A DNA stretch of 45,136 nucleotides, from assembly GCA_004151065.3 (NCBI GenBank), contig NWUY0304957652.1, positions 1 through 45,136 of the forward strand, read 5' to 3'. The notes under the pieces are model-generated. The model searched no databases. It was not told where the DNA came from and worked only from the letters and a program-made list of their open reading frames with translations. The DNA is from Larix sibirica (Eukaryota > Streptophyta > Pinopsida > Pinales > Pinaceae). Each line of letters starts with the position of its first letter. The first letter of the stretch is position 1. Positions 44,255 through 45,136 of the stretch are shown piece by piece. The position numbers were made by a program, and so were the translations under genes.

Positions 44255-44361
44255 TGCCATTCAGCCCGGAGACTATAAGGGTGGTTCATAGCGATACCTC
44301 TTCAACGCTTCATGAAGGAAGGTGGTTCTAGGGCATATGGTTCTTCTGGTGGACAGGGAAC
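44255..44361 (+). repeat. 107-bp repeat within family A, copy 1
   Basis: Starts TGCCATTCAGCCCGGAGACT, continues ATAAGGGTGGTTCATAGCGA and ends TTCTGGTGGACAGGGAAC. It aligns along its length with 44428-44533. It is preceded by several TGCCAT words (44206-44260). Confidence 0.85.
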
Positions 44362-44427
44362 ACATCCAATCCATAAGTAAGAGGTAAGGGAAAATAAGTC
44401 ATTGTTTCTTGCTAGCCATATCCATCA

Positions 44428-44533
44428 TGCCATTCCGTCCGGAGACTATAAGGGAGGGTTCATAGCTCTCCTTCTGAAGCGCCTCATTCTATAAAGTGTT
44501 ATAGGGCAATAGGTCTTCCGGTGTACAGGTGGG
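44428..44533 (+). repeat. 107-bp repeat within family A, copy 2
   Basis: Starts TGCCATTCCGTCCGGAGACT, continues ATAAGGGAGGGTTCATAGCT and ends TTCCGGTGTACAGGTGGGG. Spacing from copy 1 is 173 bp, so with the intervening text the pair behaves like a tandem duplication of a longer unit. Confidence 0.85.
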
Positions 44534-44550
44534 GCAGGTAGGGATTAGGG

Positions 44551-45136
44551 GAAAGAAGGGTAAGGGAAAAAGGTCCCACTAAATGAAGGCATGACATATG
44601 TAAATAAGTTACGTTTCTAGGCATAAGGTAAGGAACCAAAAGACTTTGTTGCTGTTGGAAGGGACCAGCCTTGATATTAACTTTATAAAGCCTACTTCTT
44701 GCTATTACCTACTCTACCAACCGATGTATGGATACTGCTTGCCTCACTTAAACCACTTAGGAATCCCCCAACTTACGGTGTTGGGCGGGGCTTCCAATAG
44801 AGAGAGCTGTTGCACCGTTTGGGTACCACTAGGGCTATTTCACTTTGCTCTTTAAAAACCCCATACATACTTACTATCCCAACTTACTGATCACCTATTG
44901 CTTAAGCCAGGAATACTTCGTAGGGGAGACATGTTATTAATTAAACCCGTAGTAGCAGTTGATCTTGATCCAGTGCTATCAGTATACAGATAGGTTCAGT
45001 TCCCGGGACGGGTTTACGGGACGGAACATCCACAGTTAACAACAGCGCACAGTGAAACAAAAGTCTACAGTTCACCTTCAGCAGACCGCCAGTTACACTT
45101 ACCTGCTATCGAGATTGCTGCTTGCTGGCTTTACGA
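44551..45136. other. Unassigned spacer at window end
   Basis: The frame 44646-44855 (+) is not recognised. No RNA gene or repeat boundary was seen before the window ends. Confidence 0.35.

Larger units (their letters stand above)
43218..44550. repeat. Dispersed repeat family A, right cluster
   Basis: Copies of the unit seen at 1395-2170: CCGACGATTCCACAACTGAG (43225), CCTGTAGGCATAGAAAGGGTA (43628), TAAGCGATTAATTAATAAAG (43750), TAAGCGCTTCATTCATCC (43983), TAAGCATTTATTAAGTAAGT (44099), ACGCTTCATGAAGGAAGG (44304) and AAGCGCCTCATTCTATAAAG (44477). Each leads after 25-35 bp into GGTCTAGGT(A/C)TTCCGGT-like text and then GGGGCAGGTAG. All share one orientation, which suggests local amplification. 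GGTAAGG words make the region purine-rich. Confidence 0.65.

Overview
The window looks like a gene-poor, relic-filled stretch of a seed-plant genome. My best guess is a greatly expanded plant mitochondrial genome, with a gymnosperm as the first candidate; an old nuclear intergenic region is the alternative. The reasons are: mildly AT-rich sequence with no obvious CpG loss; no intact gene of any kind; many short decayed pieces of plant Ty3/gypsy and Ty1/copia retrotransposons; a tRNA-derived SINE; a broken piece of a nuclear alpha-expansin gene; and a large amount of diverged dispersed and tandem repeat. I found no rRNA, tRNA, group II intron core or standard organelle gene, so the mitochondrial assignment is inference from texture only.

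Layout. 0.6-4.7 kb: repeat families, a frameshifted unrecognised gene relic (2.56-3.24 kb, +) and a Ty3 gag relic (4.0-4.7 kb, -). 4.7-6.8 kb: an AT-rich domain full of the word AGCT and with almost no open frame. 9.0-11.2 kb: a copia relic, a member of a triplet-periodic repeat family, a retroviral-type protease relic (-), and two decayed tandem arrays. 13.0-16.6 kb: another triplet-periodic locus, then a Ty3 pol relic (end of RT, RNase H, integrase), a gag piece and the expansin relic, all on the minus strand. 18.6-19.9 kb: protease-like and gag zinc-knuckle relics (+) and a SINE (-). 20.6-26.7 kb: three unrecognised gene relics between triplet-periodic loci. 28-35 kb: dispersed repeat pairs, two unrecognised relics and a small RNase H relic. 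35-37 kb: triplet-periodic sequence. 37-43 kb: mostly featureless, with some repeats. 43-44.6 kb: a cluster of the repeat family also present at 1.4-3.9 kb.

Nothing here works together as an operon or pathway; every recognised coding piece is broken. The most unusual signal is a family of about ten loci on both strands whose sequence, in one frame, is almost entirely codons ending in T (GCT, ACT, GGT, TCT, GAT, TAT, AAT). Two of these loci, 25 kb apart, still align residue by residue, which suggests descent from a repetitive Gly/Ala/Ser/Thr-rich coding sequence or a 3-bp-periodic satellite. I could not match it to any known family.
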